The notes beneath the pieces were generated by a model. That model had not been told where the DNA came from. It saw only the letters and a list, made by a program, of their open reading frames with translations, and did no database searches. The position numbers and the translations under genes are program-made. Below, piece after piece: positions 1 through 8,253 of a DNA stretch of 15,474 nt; position 1 is the stretch's first letter, and every line of letters begins with the position of its first letter. Origin of the DNA: Halobacteriales archaeon QS_9_70_65 (lineage in GTDB: Archaea > Halobacteriota > Halobacteria > Halobacteriales > Haloarculaceae); contig PXSC01000062.1 in NCBI GenBank assembly GCA_003023535.1, positions 1 through 15,474 on the forward strand. Direction: 5' to 3'.

Positions 1-1
1 C

Positions 2-271
2 GGCCACCACGTCTACTCCATCGACCCCGCCGGCGGCGTGATGGCCGACGACTACACCGTCACCGGGTCGGGGCTGACCGTCGCCTACGGCACCCTCGAG
101 CGGGAGTACGAGGAGGACATGACCAACGAGGAGGCAAAGCGCGTCGCCGCCTCCGCCATCAACGCCGCCGTCGAGCGGGACACCGGCTCCGGCAACGGCG
201 TCTACCTCGCGGAGGTCACCGAAGAGGGCGTCGACATCGCCGGCCACGAGGACTTCGAGGAGTTACTGTAG
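2..271 (+). CDS. psmB: Proteasome beta subunit, C-terminal part (5' end outside window)
   Basis: The frame is open from the first bases and ends at TAG (269-271), giving about 89 codons. The visible protein begins near HHVYSIDPAGGVMADDY and continues with TVTGSGLTVAYGTLERE, the region of archaeal 20S proteasome beta subunits after the catalytic core; the tail is the usual acidic C-terminus. Beta subunits form the two inner heptameric rings of the cytoplasmic 20S particle and carry the N-terminal catalytic threonine, which lies upstream of this window and cannot be checked. The gene is convergent with the ModE-like regulator, with only 4 bp between the stop codons. Family assignment is firm; whether it is the only beta subunit of the genome cannot be told. 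Confidence 0.93.
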   Translation, partial: GHHVYSIDPAGGVMADDYTVTGSGLTVAYGTLEREYEEDMTNEEAKRVAASAINAAVERDTGSGNGVYLAEVTEEGVDIAGHEDFEELL

Positions 272-275
272 CGGG

Positions 276-986
276 CTACGGCCGGTCGCCGGCGACCCGC
301 GTCGCCGTCGCCTTCCAGGAGATCGCCGCCTCCCGTCCCTTCTGCAGCCCGAGCCGTACGGTGCTGTCGTCGGTGAGCAGCGCCCGAAAGACGGTCCCGT
401 CGACGTCGACACCGACGGTCGCGACGGTCCCGCCGCGGTCGACGTCGACGGTCGTCCCGCGGAGCCGGTTCCGGGCACTGGAGTCGCCGGCCGCCGGGTC
501 CGCGCCCGACAGTAAGACGGTCACCGCGTCGGCGCCGACCCGCACCTGGACGTCGTCGCCGGCGTCGACCCCCTGGTGGAGCCCGCACACCTCGCCGACG
601 GGCGTCGAGACGACCGCCAGCTCCCCGTCGACGGACGCGACGGAGCCTCGAAGGACCGTCTCCGGGACCCGCGCGGTCGCCGCGACGGCGACCGACAGCC
701 GCTCGAACCGCTCCAGGAGGTCGACCGCCGCCGAGGTCAGCCGGCTGCCGCCGCCGCCGCTGCCGCCGCGCCGCCGCTCGACCAGCGCGCCGAAGGCCGC
801 CTCCAGCGTCTCGATGCGAGCCAGGTCCCGGGCCCGCGACCGCCCGAGGGCCGAGGAGGCGCCCGCGACCGACCCGGTCCGGTCGACCGCACGCAGCAGC
901 CGGGCGTCCCGGACGTCGAACTCGACGTCGTCGCGGGCGACGACCGCCCGCGCCCGGCCGTCCGTCCGGTCGTCGGCGTCGTCCAT
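276..986 (-). CDS. ModE-type molybdate/tungstate-responsive regulator (winged HTH plus TOBE)
   Basis: 236 residues. Residues ~25-100 match the ModE N-terminal winged helix: LLRAVDRTGSVAGAS as the HTH region and LVERRRGGSGGGGSRLT as the glycine-rich wing, very like the LVER..GG.GGGG wing of E. coli ModE. Residues ~111-160 form a degenerate TOBE-like segment; residues ~169-232 are a clear TOBE/Mop domain starting SARNRLRG and ending near KATATRV. TOBE domains bind molybdate or tungstate oxyanions, so this is expected to be the metal-sensing repressor or activator of the transporter operon in which it is the last gene. Its ATG (986-984) lies 3 bp after the tupC stop. Length fits a one-Mop ModE. 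The palindrome at the tupA start (3223-3248) is a plausible target. Function is inferred from domains and context. Confidence 0.85.
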   Translation of the reverse strand: MDDADDRTDGRARAVVARDDVEFDVRDARLLRAVDRTGSVAGASSALGRSRARDLARIETLEAAFGALVERRRGGSGGGGSRLTSAAVDLLERFERLSVAVAATARVPETVLRGSVASVDGELAVVSTPVGEVCGLHQGVDAGDDVQVRVGADAVTVLLSGADPAAGDSSARNRLRGTTVDVDRGGTVATVGVDVDGTVFRALLTDDSTVRLGLQKGREAAISWKATATRVAGDRP

Positions 987-989
987 GCG

Positions 990-1754
990 TCAGTACACCA
1001 GTTTCCCGTTGATGAACCTTCGCGCCCGGGGGTCGTCGGGGTCGTCGAACACCCGGTCGGTCGGCCCGGTCTCGATCAGCCGGCCGTCGAGCAGCACCGC
1101 CGCGCGGTCGGCGACCCGCTCGGCCTGGTGCATGTCGTGGGTGGCGACGACGACCCCGATGCCGCGGGCCCGGGCTGCGGCGACGGCCTCCTCGACGACG
1201 GCCGTGTTCCGGGGGTCGAGGTCCGACGTCGGCTCGTCCAACAGTAGCACGTCCGGGTCGTAGGCCAGCGCCCGAGCGAGCGACGCCCGCTGGGCCTCCC
1301 CGCCCGACAGCGACCCGGCGTGGCGGTCGGCCGCTCCCGCTAGCCCGACGGCCTCCAGCGCCTCGCGGACGGCCCCGGCCGTCCCGTTCGAGCCGACGAG
1401 CGACCGGAGCCCGTCGCCGAGCCGCTCCGTCCAGGACCGCCGGACGCGCAGGCCGTACTCGACGTTGCGGGCGACGGAGGCGTCGAAGAGCCCCGGCTCC
1501 TGGAACACCATCCCGACGCGGCGGCGCAGCGCCAGCCGCTCGTCGGCGCCGACGGCCCAGGGGTCGGTGCCGTCGAGCGTCACCCGCCCGTCGGTCGGCT
1601 CGCGGGCGAAAGCGAGCGTCCGCAGCAGCGTCGTCTTGCCGACGCCCGACGGCCCGATGACGGCGACGACCTCGCCGGGGGCGACCTCGACGGAGAGCTC
1701 CCGGAGGACGGGGCCGTCGCCGTACGACTGCGCGACGTCGGTCGCCCGGAGCAT
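990..1754 (-). CDS. tupC: Tungstate/molybdate ABC transporter ATP-binding protein
   Basis: 254 residues, complete. Walker A GPSGVGKT (34-41), Q-loop Q85 in MVFQEP, signature LSGGEAQR (149-156), Walker B VLLLDE (169-174) and H-loop His206 in VATHDMHQ are all present, so it should be a working cytoplasmic ATPase that drives anion import through TupB. No C-terminal TOBE domain is fused; that domain sits instead in the separate regulator downstream. The ATG (1754-1752) overlaps the tupB stop as TGATG, indicating translational coupling. Because tupB carries a frameshift, the upstream tupB frame now runs straight into this gene without a stop; the ATG start was kept because the NBD begins normally at [12 protein letters not shown]. 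Assignment to the Tup (rather than Mod/Wtp) type rests on its tupA neighbour. Confidence 0.9.
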   Translation of the reverse strand: MLRATDVAQSYGDGPVLRELSVEVAPGEVVAVIGPSGVGKTTLLRTLAFAREPTDGRVTLDGTDPWAVGADERLALRRRVGMVFQEPGLFDASVARNVEYGLRVRRSWTERLGDGLRSLVGSNGTAGAVREALEAVGLAGAADRHAGSLSGGEAQRASLARALAYDPDVLLLDEPTSDLDPRNTAVVEEAVAAARARGIGVVVATHDMHQAERVADRAAVLLDGRLIETGPTDRVFDDPDDPRARRFINGKLVY

Positions 1755-2390
1755 CAGCGGCCCACCCCGCCGCCGAGCCGGACGACGACCACGTTGACCG
1801 CCAGCACCAGCGCCAGCAGAGACGCCGTCGGCGCCGGCGATGTTGCCGCCGACGATGAGCACGGAGCCGACCTCGCTGATGGCTCGCCCGAAGCCGGCCA
1901 GCACCGCCGTCGCGATGCCATATCTGGCCTCCCTGAGCACCGCGAGGGCGACGTCGACCCGCGTGCCGCCGAGGGCGTGAGCGACGTCGCGAACGCCGTC
2001 GTCGACGCCGGCGACGGCCGCGAGGGTGATGGCCGTGACGGGCGGCGTCGCGAGGACGAACTGCGACAGTATCATCGCCTCCCGCGTGAACACGAGGTCC
2101 AGCGGGCCGAGGGGGCCCCGGTTGGAGACGACGAACAGGACCGCGAGCCCCACGACCACGCTCGGAAAGCCCATGCCGGTGTTGACGACGGACGTCAGGA
2201 GCCGCCGGCCGCGGAACTCCGTCAGCCCCACCGCGACGGCGACCGGGACGCTGACGAGCGTGCTCAGCGCGACGGCGGTGACGCTGACGTACAGCGAAAC
2301 GAAGACGATACTCGGGAGGTAGCCGTCCCTGAACGGTAGCTCGAAGCCGACGACGAGCGGCGCGACGGTCAGGTCGAGCGGCACGGTCAT
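1754..2390 (-). pseudogene. tupB: Tungstate ABC transporter permease, frameshifted by an internal deletion
   Basis: The ATG (2390-2388) overlaps the tupA stop as ATGA. From there about 187 codons read as a TupB-type inner-membrane permease: hydrophobic segments near residues 25-57, 64-89 and 105-128, and the EAA-loop region around 137-160 that contacts the ATPase, then [16 protein letters not shown]. At about 1828-1836 the frame breaks. The family's final helix and tail ([16 protein letters not shown], then RLGGGVGR and TGA at 1756-1754) are in another frame directly after the break. From memory of TupB proteins, roughly 18-20 residues between NIAGA and this helix are missing. The span of 637 bp is not a multiple of three, so the lost length is 2 modulo 3. 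As written the frame continues into tupC. Either a true lesion or an assembly deletion; the flanks are otherwise well preserved. Confidence 0.82.
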
Positions 2391-3234
2391 CCCTTCTCGT
2401 CCCGCCGGTCCTCCGGGACGTACTGCCGGAGGTCGGGGTCCTCGGAGACGGCCTCCGGGAAGAACAGCTGCTCGCCGTTCACCTCGTAGCTCGCGATGGC
2501 TGCCTGCGCGTCGGGGCCGGTTATCCAGCCGATATAGGCCATCGCGAGGTCGTAGTTGACGTTCCCGTGGACGCCGGGGTTGACGGCCATGACGCCGTAG
2601 GGGTTCGCCAGCACCGCCGGCCCGCCCCCGACGGGCCCCTCCAGCAGGACGACGAGGTCGAGTCGGGCGCGCTGGGAGACGAACGTCCCGCGGTCCGAGA
2701 GGGTATAGGCGCCCTGCTGGGTCGCGACGTTCAGCGCCTCGCCCATCCCGGTGCCGGTCTCGCGGTACCAGTCGCCGCCCGGGTCGGCGTCGGCGGCCGC
2801 CCAGAGGTCCAGTTCCTTCGCGTGCGTCCCCGAGTCGTCGCCGCGGGAGACGAACGGCGCCCGCGCGTCGGCGATCGCCGCGAGCGCCGCCGTCGCCGAC
2901 GGCGCGTCCCGGACCCCCGCGGGGTCGTCGCTCGGCCCGACGACGACGAAGTCGTTGGACATGAGGTCGCGGCGGTTGACCCCGTAGCCGTTCCGCAGGA
3001 ACTCGTCCTCGAGGCCCCGGGCGTGGACCATCACGACGTCGACGTCGCCGTTCCGGGCCGTCTCGAGGGCCGCGCCCGTCCCCTGCGGGACCGCGTCGAC
3101 GGTCACGCCGTACAGGTCCTCGAAGTCGGGGTGAATCGCGTGGGGTCCCCGTCGGCGCCGCCGCGGGCACACCCGGCCGCCGGCGTCGCCACCCCGGCCG
3201 CGACCGTCGCGATGAACGTCCGGCGTTGCATCAT
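2387..3234 (-). pseudogene. tupA: Tungstate-binding lipoprotein of ABC transporter, frameshifted near the N-terminus
   Basis: Starting at ATG 3234-3232, the protein begins [14 protein letters not shown] with a twin-arginine pair at 4-5 and a lipobox AAGC with Cys22, i.e. a Tat-exported lipoprotein as is usual for haloarchaeal binding proteins. This frame fails after about 30 codons. The mature domain is in another frame from about 3145 down to TGA 2389-2387: [20 protein letters not shown], then [20 protein letters not shown], the COG2998 (TupA) signature region. Between them the conserved LATTTSTYDSGLLD-type anion-binding segment (about 16 residues) is absent. The 848-bp span gives a lost length of 1 modulo 3. 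Joined, the two parts would form one complete TupA that captures tungstate outside the cell for TupBC. First gene of the operon. Confidence 0.83.
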
Positions 3235-3248
3235 CGATGATACAACGC
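3223..3248. promoter_or_regulatory. 26-bp palindrome over the tupA start, candidate ModE-like operator
   Basis: The two 13-bp arms pair at 12 of 13 positions (only 3229/3242 mismatch) around the centre TCATC|GATGA. Read on the tupA strand it is CGTTGTAT-N8-ATGCAACG, the same size and outer shape as the E. coli modA operator as I recall it (CGTTATAT-N8-ACATAACG). It overlaps the first codons of tupA and the likely transcription start, so a bound protein would block initiation. The operon's own last gene encodes a ModE-type HTH/TOBE protein, the natural candidate ligand. Palindrome is seen directly; the regulator is inferred. Confidence 0.7.
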
Positions 3249-3256
3249 ATACCGGC

Positions 3257-3268
3257 TACGTACTTAGG
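3257..3268 (-). promoter_or_regulatory. Probable TATA-box region of the tup operon
   Basis: On the minus strand the AT-richer run CCTAAGTACGTA lies about 25-33 bp upstream of the tupA ATG, the expected archaeal TATA position for a leaderless or nearly leaderless mRNA. The palindrome at 3223-3248 lies between it and the start codon. Weak match to a consensus box, called mainly from position. Confidence 0.4.
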
Positions 3269-3377
3269 CTCTGTCCCGTAGTGGTAACTGCTCGGGATTA
3301 CATCGACGCAGTCGAGACCCCGTGGCAGTGGCGACGCCTGAGGCGGCGCGACCCGACGGATCCGACGCTCGGGGGCG

Positions 3378-3384
3378 TATTTAG
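3378..3384 (+). promoter_or_regulatory. Candidate TATA box for the MBL-fold gene
   Basis: TATTTAG is the best AT-rich core in the 238-bp gap between tupA and the MBL-fold gene. It would place transcription start near 3405-3410, leaving a leader of about 30-65 bases to GTG 3437 or GTG 3473. Nothing else is recognisable in this gap apart from the tup palindrome and its TATA region. Confidence 0.4.
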
Positions 3385-3472
3385 CTACGCGAGAGCCGGC
3401 CGGTCGGCCGACGTCGGGTGGGACCCCGAACGAACCGTGGCGCTTGTGCCGGACCGGCCCGTACCGCGGGGC

Positions 3473-4186
3473 GTGATCCGACACGACGGGCTCGAACTGA
3501 CGTGGCTCGGCTACGCGACGATCCGGCTGGCGGCCGACGGGACGGTCGTCTACCTCGATCCCGGCCGGTACGGCGTTCTCGACGGGCGCAACCCGGGCGA
3601 CGGCGACGTCGTCTGCGTCACCCACGACCACCACTACGACACCGACGGTCTCCGGGCCGTCGCGGCCGACGACGCCACGCTCGTCGTCTTCGAGGGGGTC
3701 GACACCCACCGTATCGACCGCGACGTCGAGCGACCGGCCGACCTCCCCTTCGAGGTCCGTCGCGTCGGCGCCGAGGCCGACGTCCTCGTCGACGACGTCG
3801 TCGTGCGGACGACGCCCGCCTACAACGACCCCGAGGGCCCCCACGTCCGACCGAGCGGCGAGCCGTATCACCCCGAAGGGCTCGGCTGTGGCTTCCACGT
3901 CACGCTCGACGGCACCACGGTCTACTGGCCCGGCGACACCGACGTCCTCAACGGCCACGACCGGCTGGACGCCGACGTGTTCTGCCCGCCGATCGGCGGG
4001 GCGTTCACGATGGACCGCCACGCCGCCGCCGACCTGGCCGAGGCGCTGGATCCCGGGCTCGTGGTGCCGGTCCACTACGACACCTTCGACGCCATCGAGG
4101 CCGACGCCGGGGCGTTCCGCGCGGACTGCCGGTCGCGGGGCGTCGAGGCCGTCTTAGACGAAGAGGGCGACGACGGTCACCAGTAA
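3473..4186 (+). CDS. Metallo-beta-lactamase-fold hydrolase-like protein
   Basis: 237 residues from GTG 3473 ([19 protein letters not shown]) to TAA 4184-4186. The start is chosen because the recognisable fold begins here; GTG 3437 is an in-frame alternative. Metal-site elements are visible in order: THDHHYD (the HxHxDH-region, but with Asp one place later than the canonical motif), [10 protein letters not shown] with the bridging-type Asp, and VPVHYDTF with a late His. This resembles the UPF0173/UlaG-like branch of MBL proteins, cytoplasmic, with no signal peptide. Substrate unknown. The stretch [19 protein letters not shown] looks short before the His motif, and a small in-frame loss there is possible but not demonstrable. 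The last 33 bp overlap the 3' end of the convergent zinc-ribbon gene. Confidence 0.75.
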   Translation: MIRHDGLELTWLGYATIRLAADGTVVYLDPGRYGVLDGRNPGDGDVVCVTHDHHYDTDGLRAVAADDATLVVFEGVDTHRIDRDVERPADLPFEVRRVGAEADVLVDDVVVRTTPAYNDPEGPHVRPSGEPYHPEGLGCGFHVTLDGTTVYWPGDTDVLNGHDRLDADVFCPPIGGAFTMDRHAAADLAEALDPGLVVPVHYDTFDAIEADAGAFRADCRSRGVEAVLDEEGDDGHQ

Positions 4187-4414
4187 GACGACGGCCGCCA
4201 GGGCGACGACCGCCCGGAACAGGAGCCTCACGTACGGCTCCTCGCGGATCAGACTCCGGTCGGCGTCGGCCGGCGAGAGCAGGCGCCGCCGGACCGCGAG
4301 GGGCGAGAACCGGCCGTCGTCGCCGGCGGCCGGTTCGACATTTGCCGAGTCGCAGGCGCACCGCTCCGGCGGGTCGTCGTGGACCCGGCCGCAGTCCGCA
4401 CAGCGCCACTCCAC
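4154..4414 (-). CDS. Small zinc-ribbon protein with a C-terminal membrane anchor
   Basis: 86 residues from GTG 4414-4412 (VEWRCADCGRVH) to TAA 4156-4154; a second in-frame GTG at 4420-4418 would add two residues. The start is supported by the common haloarchaeal opening MEWRC..CG for small zinc-ribbon proteins. Cys5 and Cys8 form a CxxC knuckle and Cys19 and Cys21 a CxC, a possible four-Cys zinc site. Residues ~60-86 ([23 protein letters not shown] at the end) are one transmembrane helix reaching the last residue, so the ribbon would be held at the membrane. The middle is charged and unstructured-looking. Function unknown. The 3' end overlaps the MBL-fold gene by 33 bp. An AT-rich run TTTTTCTC on the minus strand around 4436-4445 lies about 25 bp upstream and may be its TATA region. 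Confidence 0.65.
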   Translation of the reverse strand: MEWRCADCGRVHDDPPERCACDSANVEPAAGDDGRFSPLAVRRRLLSPADADRSLIREEPYVRLLFRAVVALAAVVLLVTVVALFV

Positions 4415-4489
4415 ACCCACAAGACGACCGGCGGAGAGAAAAACCTGGGGCCGGCCGTACTGATAGTGTTCAGATAAGTACCGGCGAGC

Positions 4490-4532
4490 CAGTCCGTTTC
4501 TGCTGGGGAACCAACCGAATCCTGGCGGACTG
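4490..4532. repeat. Hairpin with 7-bp stem inside the MITE-like element
   Basis: CAGTCCG (4490-4496) and CGGACTG (4526-4532) are perfect inverted repeats separated by 29 bases. The right arm touches the left arm of the next hairpin. Confidence 0.5.
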
Positions 4533-4638
4533 AAAGGGCGAGGCACTCTCGGCGAACCCGGACGACGCAAGCACCACAGGGAGCAACGCGACCGAGGAGC
4601 GCAGCGAGTCCCGGGAGTCGAGAGTGCCGAGGGCTTTC
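4532..4638. repeat. Long inverted repeat inside the MITE-like element
   Basis: The arms 4532-4551 (GAAAG, five unmatched bases, then GGCACTCTCG-type) and 4619-4638 (CGAGAGTGCC, then GGGCTTTC-type) pair over a 10-bp core plus a 5-bp outer end. The loop of about 67 bases holds the GAGGAGCGCAGCGAG string. In the minus-strand direction it lies downstream of top6A and could also act in 3'-end formation of that transcript. Confidence 0.55.
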
Positions 4639-4681
4639 TCGATCCGGACTCTCTTATCTGAATACTACCGCCGTTCCGTCG

Positions 4682-5794
4682 CTATAGCACGTCCATCTCC
4701 TCGAGCCGCTCGGGGAGGTAGGTGTCGGTGACGAAGTCGAGCCCGCGGGAGGCAAGCGCCTGTTGTTCGGCCTTCTTCTCGATGTCGAGCTGGAGTTCGA
4801 TCTGTTCGGTCCAGAAGTCGTCCTGGAATCGGGGGTCGTCGAGTTCGGACTCGAGAGCGTTGACGTCGGAGTCGCTGAGCGGGTCCGTCGGCAGGTCGTA
4901 ATCGACGATGTCCTGCGGCCGGATGCCGACGAACTGCGCCTCCGGCGTGGCGAGGTACTCCGAGAGGTGCGCGGACTTGATGGAGCCGTAGGCGACGGAG
5001 CCGTAGATGCGGTACGACCAGGGGTCGCCGTCGGTGAAGACGACGACCGGCAGGTCGAGTTCGTCGCGCAGCCGCTTGGTCAGCCGGCGGGTCGCCCGCG
5101 CCGGCTGGCCCTTCAGGTGGACGACGACGACGTCGTACTCCTCGTCGAAGCCGTTCTCGACCAGTCGGTCGCGCATGCCGCCGGTCTCCACGCACAGCAC
5201 GAAGTCGGCGTCGACGTCGAGGAACTCGATGGTATCGGGGTCGTTGGGAATCTGGTAGCCGCCCTCGCCGACGTCCTTCTGGCAGTGGATCTCCCGCTCG
5301 CCGCGGCGGGTCTGCTCGCGGAGGTGCAGCGGCCCCATCACCGTCGCGCCGGACTCCTCGGGTCGCATGTGGAAGTCCTCGCGGGTGACGTCCGCGACGA
5401 TCTCGAGATCCTCGATGAGCTGGTTGGACTCGTCCTGGTCGTTGAACTGTGCGCGTTCTTCCTCCCACGACTCCGAGAGGTAGTACAGCTCCCGCAGCGT
5501 CGACGAGCGGTCCTCCGCGAGCTGGTCGGCCAGGAACTCGATGGTGTATGTCGCCTTCAGCAGCTTCCGGGCGCCGTTGACGCTGTTGGCCGACCGCGTC
5601 GAGTGGCGGTCGCCGTACACCCAGACGTCTTCGTCCTCGTCGAAGACGATGTTGGACTTCGTCCGGGTGGGGATCTCCATCCGCGGGACGCTCCCGTCGG
5701 CGAACTGGTCGTAGAACTGTGCCGCGAGGTCGAGCAGCTGCTCGCGGGCCTCCTCCTCGTTCAGGTCGGCGTCGGTGTCTGTATCGGTGCTCAT
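4682..5794 (-). CDS. top6A: DNA topoisomerase VI subunit A
   Basis: 370 residues, full family length. The catalytic tyrosine is in [13 protein letters not shown] (Tyr105 by alignment with the Spo11 tyrosine, Tyr104 next to it) within the winged-helix CAP domain; the Toprim metal residues are Glu203 in LCVETGG and Asp255/Asp257 in FTDGDPW. The A subunit of this type IIB enzyme makes the double-strand break with 2-base overhangs and forms the 5'-phosphotyrosine link; with the B subunit it relaxes and decatenates DNA in the cytoplasm. The ATG (5794-5792) follows the top6B stop by one base, so the two are one transcription unit. Sequence is intact. The acidic N-terminus (TDTDTDAD) is typical of haloarchaea. 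Confidence 0.96.
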   Translation of the reverse strand: MSTDTDTDADLNEEEAREQLLDLAAQFYDQFADGSVPRMEIPTRTKSNIVFDEDEDVWVYGDRHSTRSANSVNGARKLLKATYTIEFLADQLAEDRSSTLRELYYLSESWEEERAQFNDQDESNQLIEDLEIVADVTREDFHMRPEESGATVMGPLHLREQTRRGEREIHCQKDVGEGGYQIPNDPDTIEFLDVDADFVLCVETGGMRDRLVENGFDEEYDVVVVHLKGQPARATRRLTKRLRDELDLPVVVFTDGDPWSYRIYGSVAYGSIKSAHLSEYLATPEAQFVGIRPQDIVDYDLPTDPLSDSDVNALESELDDPRFQDDFWTEQIELQLDIEKKAEQQALASRGLDFVTDTYLPERLEEMDVL

Positions 5795-5795
5795 G

Positions 5796-8228
5796 TCAGG
5801 CGTCGATCGTCAGTCGTTCGGCCTCGATACCCTCGACGGAGACGTCGAACTCCGCGTCGCCGTCGATCTCGTAGCGTAGCGTCGTCGTCTCGCCGGCCGC
5901 CACCTCCGGCGACCACTTCAGGAACCACTCGCCGTCCATCTCGACGACCGTCGCCTCCTCGTGGTCGCCGGGGTCGGCGGTGACGATCTCGGTCACCTCG
6001 CCGGCGACGCCGGTGTCGTCGTAGTTGTGGACGCTGAGCTCGACCGTCGAGCCGTCGACCGTCCGCTCGACGAGGACGTTGTTCATGATGCGGGCCAGCG
6101 AGTCGTCGACGTCCAGCGACTCGCGGTCGGTCACCTCCGACAGCTTCTCGGCCATCTCCGGCAGGATGTCCGCGATGACGTTCTGCTTGCGGCGGCGCTT
6201 CTCCAGGGACCGCCGCTTGTTGAGATAGGACTTCAGCTCCCGGGCGGCCTCCCGCAGCGCCAGCTCGATCTCTCGTTCTATCTCGGGGACGTTGGCGACG
6301 GCGTCCTTCGATTCGCTGGTGAACGGGACGTTCGTCGAGGCGACGTGGATCATCAGCACGGCGGGGTCGTTCGGGACCCCGGAGCCGCCGGGCTGGTCGA
6401 GGCCGTAGTTGCGCCAGTTGATCTCCTTGACCACGTCGACGGTGGCGCAGGCGCCGCGCTGGTAGACCAGCGGCACCCGGTTGGCGAACCGCAGCACGTC
6501 GACGTCGCCGTCGTCGTCGACGTCGCCGCCGTAGGCGATGCCGGCCTCGACGACGAACGGGTCGCCGCCGTGGACCTCCGCGTCCCGGGTGGCGGCGGCG
6601 TAGAAGTCCGCGTCGTACTCCTTGCGGAGTCCGGCCTCGACCAGCTCCTCGGAGATCGGCGCCAGACAGCCCGTCGGCGGCGAGAGGATGTCCGTCGCCC
6701 GCATCGCCTCCAGCAGCCGGGCGGCGGCGTCGCGGTCGTCGGCGACCGCACTCACCGACGGCAGTTCGTCCGGGACGGTCCGGGCCCGCTCCCAGAAGGC
6801 GTCGGTGACGTTCTCCCGGGCGGTGTCGCCGAAGGTGGCGTCGTCGTACTCCTCGGTCGCGTCGGCCGCCCGATCGACCGACGCCCGCAGCTCCTCGCGG
6901 GTCAGCCGGTCGCGGTCGTCGTCCCGGTCGGCGAACCGCTCGGCCAGCCGGGTCGCGAGCCCCTCGACGGCCGCGTCGTCCTTCCGGGTCGTCGTCGCCC
7001 CGTCGACCAACTCGTAGCAGTCGGCGGCCCGTCCGTCGGTTACCTCGCCCCAGGCGGCCGCGACGGCTTTCTTTCGGACCGTCTCGCCGAACGTCTCCCC
7101 GTGGTCGTCGGCGATCTCGTCGGCGACCTCGTCGACGACCTCGGCGACCGTCGCGTGGGCGAGTCTGTCGCGGTCGGCGACGCGGTCGGCGACGCGGTCG
7201 GCGAAGCCGGTCGTCGCCTCGGCGCTCTTGTTGGCGACGGCCTCCCGGACGGCCGGCGTGACGGCGGCCTCGCCGCCTCCGTTTCGGTGCACCTCCAGCG
7301 CACCGCCGTCCGTCGAACGCGGCGGCCGCCACGTCAGCTCCCGGCCGAACTGCCGGTCGCGGAACCGGTCGCAGACGCCGTCGGCCGTCTTGGCGCCGAC
7401 CCGCGTGAACTCCTCCTGGAGAAAGCCCGACGTCGAGTAGGAGTCGGTCGCATCCAGCATCTTCAGCAGCGTCCCCAGCTCGACGCCGTGAGGGTGGGGC
7501 CGTATTTCCTCGGTCTCCGGCGGCAGTTCGTCGGTGGCCCGCTCGAACTTGAAGGAGTCGGCCGGCTCGTGGAACTCGATACGTGCATGAGGGTTGACGA
7601 CCGCGGTGTACTTGACGTAGTCGCGGAGCTGCCGGCGGGCCCGCATGTTGGCCTCCATCTCCAACTCGATGCGGGTGCCGTGGGGCCGCTCCCAGGTCGC
7701 CGGCTCGTCGACGTCGATCTCCGGCTCGTTGGTGTCGGTGTCGATGGTCAACTCGAAGTAGCGCGCGCCGTCGCCGGTTTCGGTCTTGGAGGTGATCTTC
7801 GCTGGTTTCCCGGACGTCAGCTGAGCGTACAGCACGGACGCCGAAATACCGATTCCCTGCTGGCCCCGTTTCTGTTCACGGGCATGAAAACGGGAGCCGT
7901 ACAGTAGCTTGCCGAAGACCTTCGGCACCTGTTCTTTCGTGATGCCCGGGCCATTGTCCTCGACCACCAGCCGGTAGTAGTCGCCGCGGTCCTCGATTTC
8001 GACGTAGATGTCCGGGAGGATGTCGGCCTCCTCGGTGGCGTCCAAGGAATTGTCCACGGCCTCCTTGACGGCGGTGACGAGCGCTTTCGCGTCGCTGTCG
8101 AAGCCGAGCATCTGCTTGTTCTTCTCGAAGAACTCGGCGATGGAAATGGAGCGCTGGCCCTCGGCGAGTTCCTCGGCGGTGGCGCCGCTCCCGCCGCCCT
8201 CGCCGAGTTGCGACTGAAACGAAGTCAT
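5796..8228 (-). CDS. top6B: DNA topoisomerase VI subunit B
   Basis: 810 residues, the long haloarchaeal form. The GHKL ATPase motifs are intact: N-box EAVDNSLDA (Asn60), DNGPGI (91-96) and RGQQGIGIS (121-129). A variable acidic region around 330-480 includes the small repeat [14 protein letters not shown]; the transducer follows ([21 protein letters not shown], then the [12 protein letters not shown] region with its ATP-contacting Lys/Asn residues) and a C-terminal Ig-like domain. ATP binding dimerises B subunits and gates strand passage by A. Start at ATG 8228-8226, preceded by GAGGTG on the minus strand. It is divergent from gyrB across 280 bp, so the two topoisomerase operons could share supercoiling-sensitive control. 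No deletion is apparent, in contrast to gyrB. Confidence 0.96.
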   Translation of the reverse strand: MTSFQSQLGEGGGSGATAEELAEGQRSISIAEFFEKNKQMLGFDSDAKALVTAVKEAVDNSLDATEEADILPDIYVEIEDRGDYYRLVVEDNGPGITKEQVPKVFGKLLYGSRFHAREQKRGQQGIGISASVLYAQLTSGKPAKITSKTETGDGARYFELTIDTDTNEPEIDVDEPATWERPHGTRIELEMEANMRARRQLRDYVKYTAVVNPHARIEFHEPADSFKFERATDELPPETEEIRPHPHGVELGTLLKMLDATDSYSTSGFLQEEFTRVGAKTADGVCDRFRDRQFGRELTWRPPRSTDGGALEVHRNGGGEAAVTPAVREAVANKSAEATTGFADRVADRVADRDRLAHATVAEVVDEVADEIADDHGETFGETVRKKAVAAAWGEVTDGRAADCYELVDGATTTRKDDAAVEGLATRLAERFADRDDDRDRLTREELRASVDRAADATEEYDDATFGDTARENVTDAFWERARTVPDELPSVSAVADDRDAAARLLEAMRATDILSPPTGCLAPISEELVEAGLRKEYDADFYAAATRDAEVHGGDPFVVEAGIAYGGDVDDDGDVDVLRFANRVPLVYQRGACATVDVVKEINWRNYGLDQPGGSGVPNDPAVLMIHVASTNVPFTSESKDAVANVPEIEREIELALREAARELKSYLNKRRSLEKRRRKQNVIADILPEMAEKLSEVTDRESLDVDDSLARIMNNVLVERTVDGSTVELSVHNYDDTGVAGEVTEIVTADPGDHEEATVVEMDGEWFLKWSPEVAAGETTTLRYEIDGDAEFDVSVEGIEAERLTIDA

Positions 8229-8253
8229 TCACCTCGAAATAACCTCCCCGGGA

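Larger units (their letters stand above)
4464..4667. mobile_element. MITE-like non-coding element with 15-bp terminal inverted repeats
   Basis: Left end TAGTGTTCAGATAAG (4464-4478) and right end CTTATCTGAATACTA (4653-4667) are inverted repeats matching at 14 of 15 positions, bounding 204 bp with no credible coding frame. It lies between top6A and the zinc-ribbon gene. The interior contains nested hairpins (4490-4532 and 4532-4638) and the string CGAGGAGCGCAGCGAGTC, which I associate with dispersed haloarchaeal intergenic repeats. I see no clear target-site duplication. It could be a MITE mobilised by an IS elsewhere, or a structured RNA/terminator. Ends are seen directly; mobility is inferred. 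Confidence 0.55.

Noticed and set aside
990..3170. A single 726-codon minus-strand open frame spanning tupA, tupB and tupC
   Set aside because: The N-terminal third is an arginine/proline-rich off-frame reading of tupA. Only the tupB and tupC parts are real, and they are joined because of the tupB frameshift.
2567..3472. Upstream extension of the MBL-fold frame to an ATG far inside tupA
   Set aside because: The extension would overlap tupA antisense and the promoter region. The fold begins at GTG 3473, and a TATA-like box lies at 3378.
7165..7205. Tandem repeat inside top6B ([14 protein letters not shown])
   Set aside because: Two and a half in-frame copies in a variable acidic linker; ordinary low-complexity coding sequence.
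5961..7907. Long plus-strand open frame opposite top6B
   Set aside because: Shadow frame caused by high GC3 on the opposite strand. It has no recognisable motif, and the top6B frame shows complete GHKL and transducer motifs.
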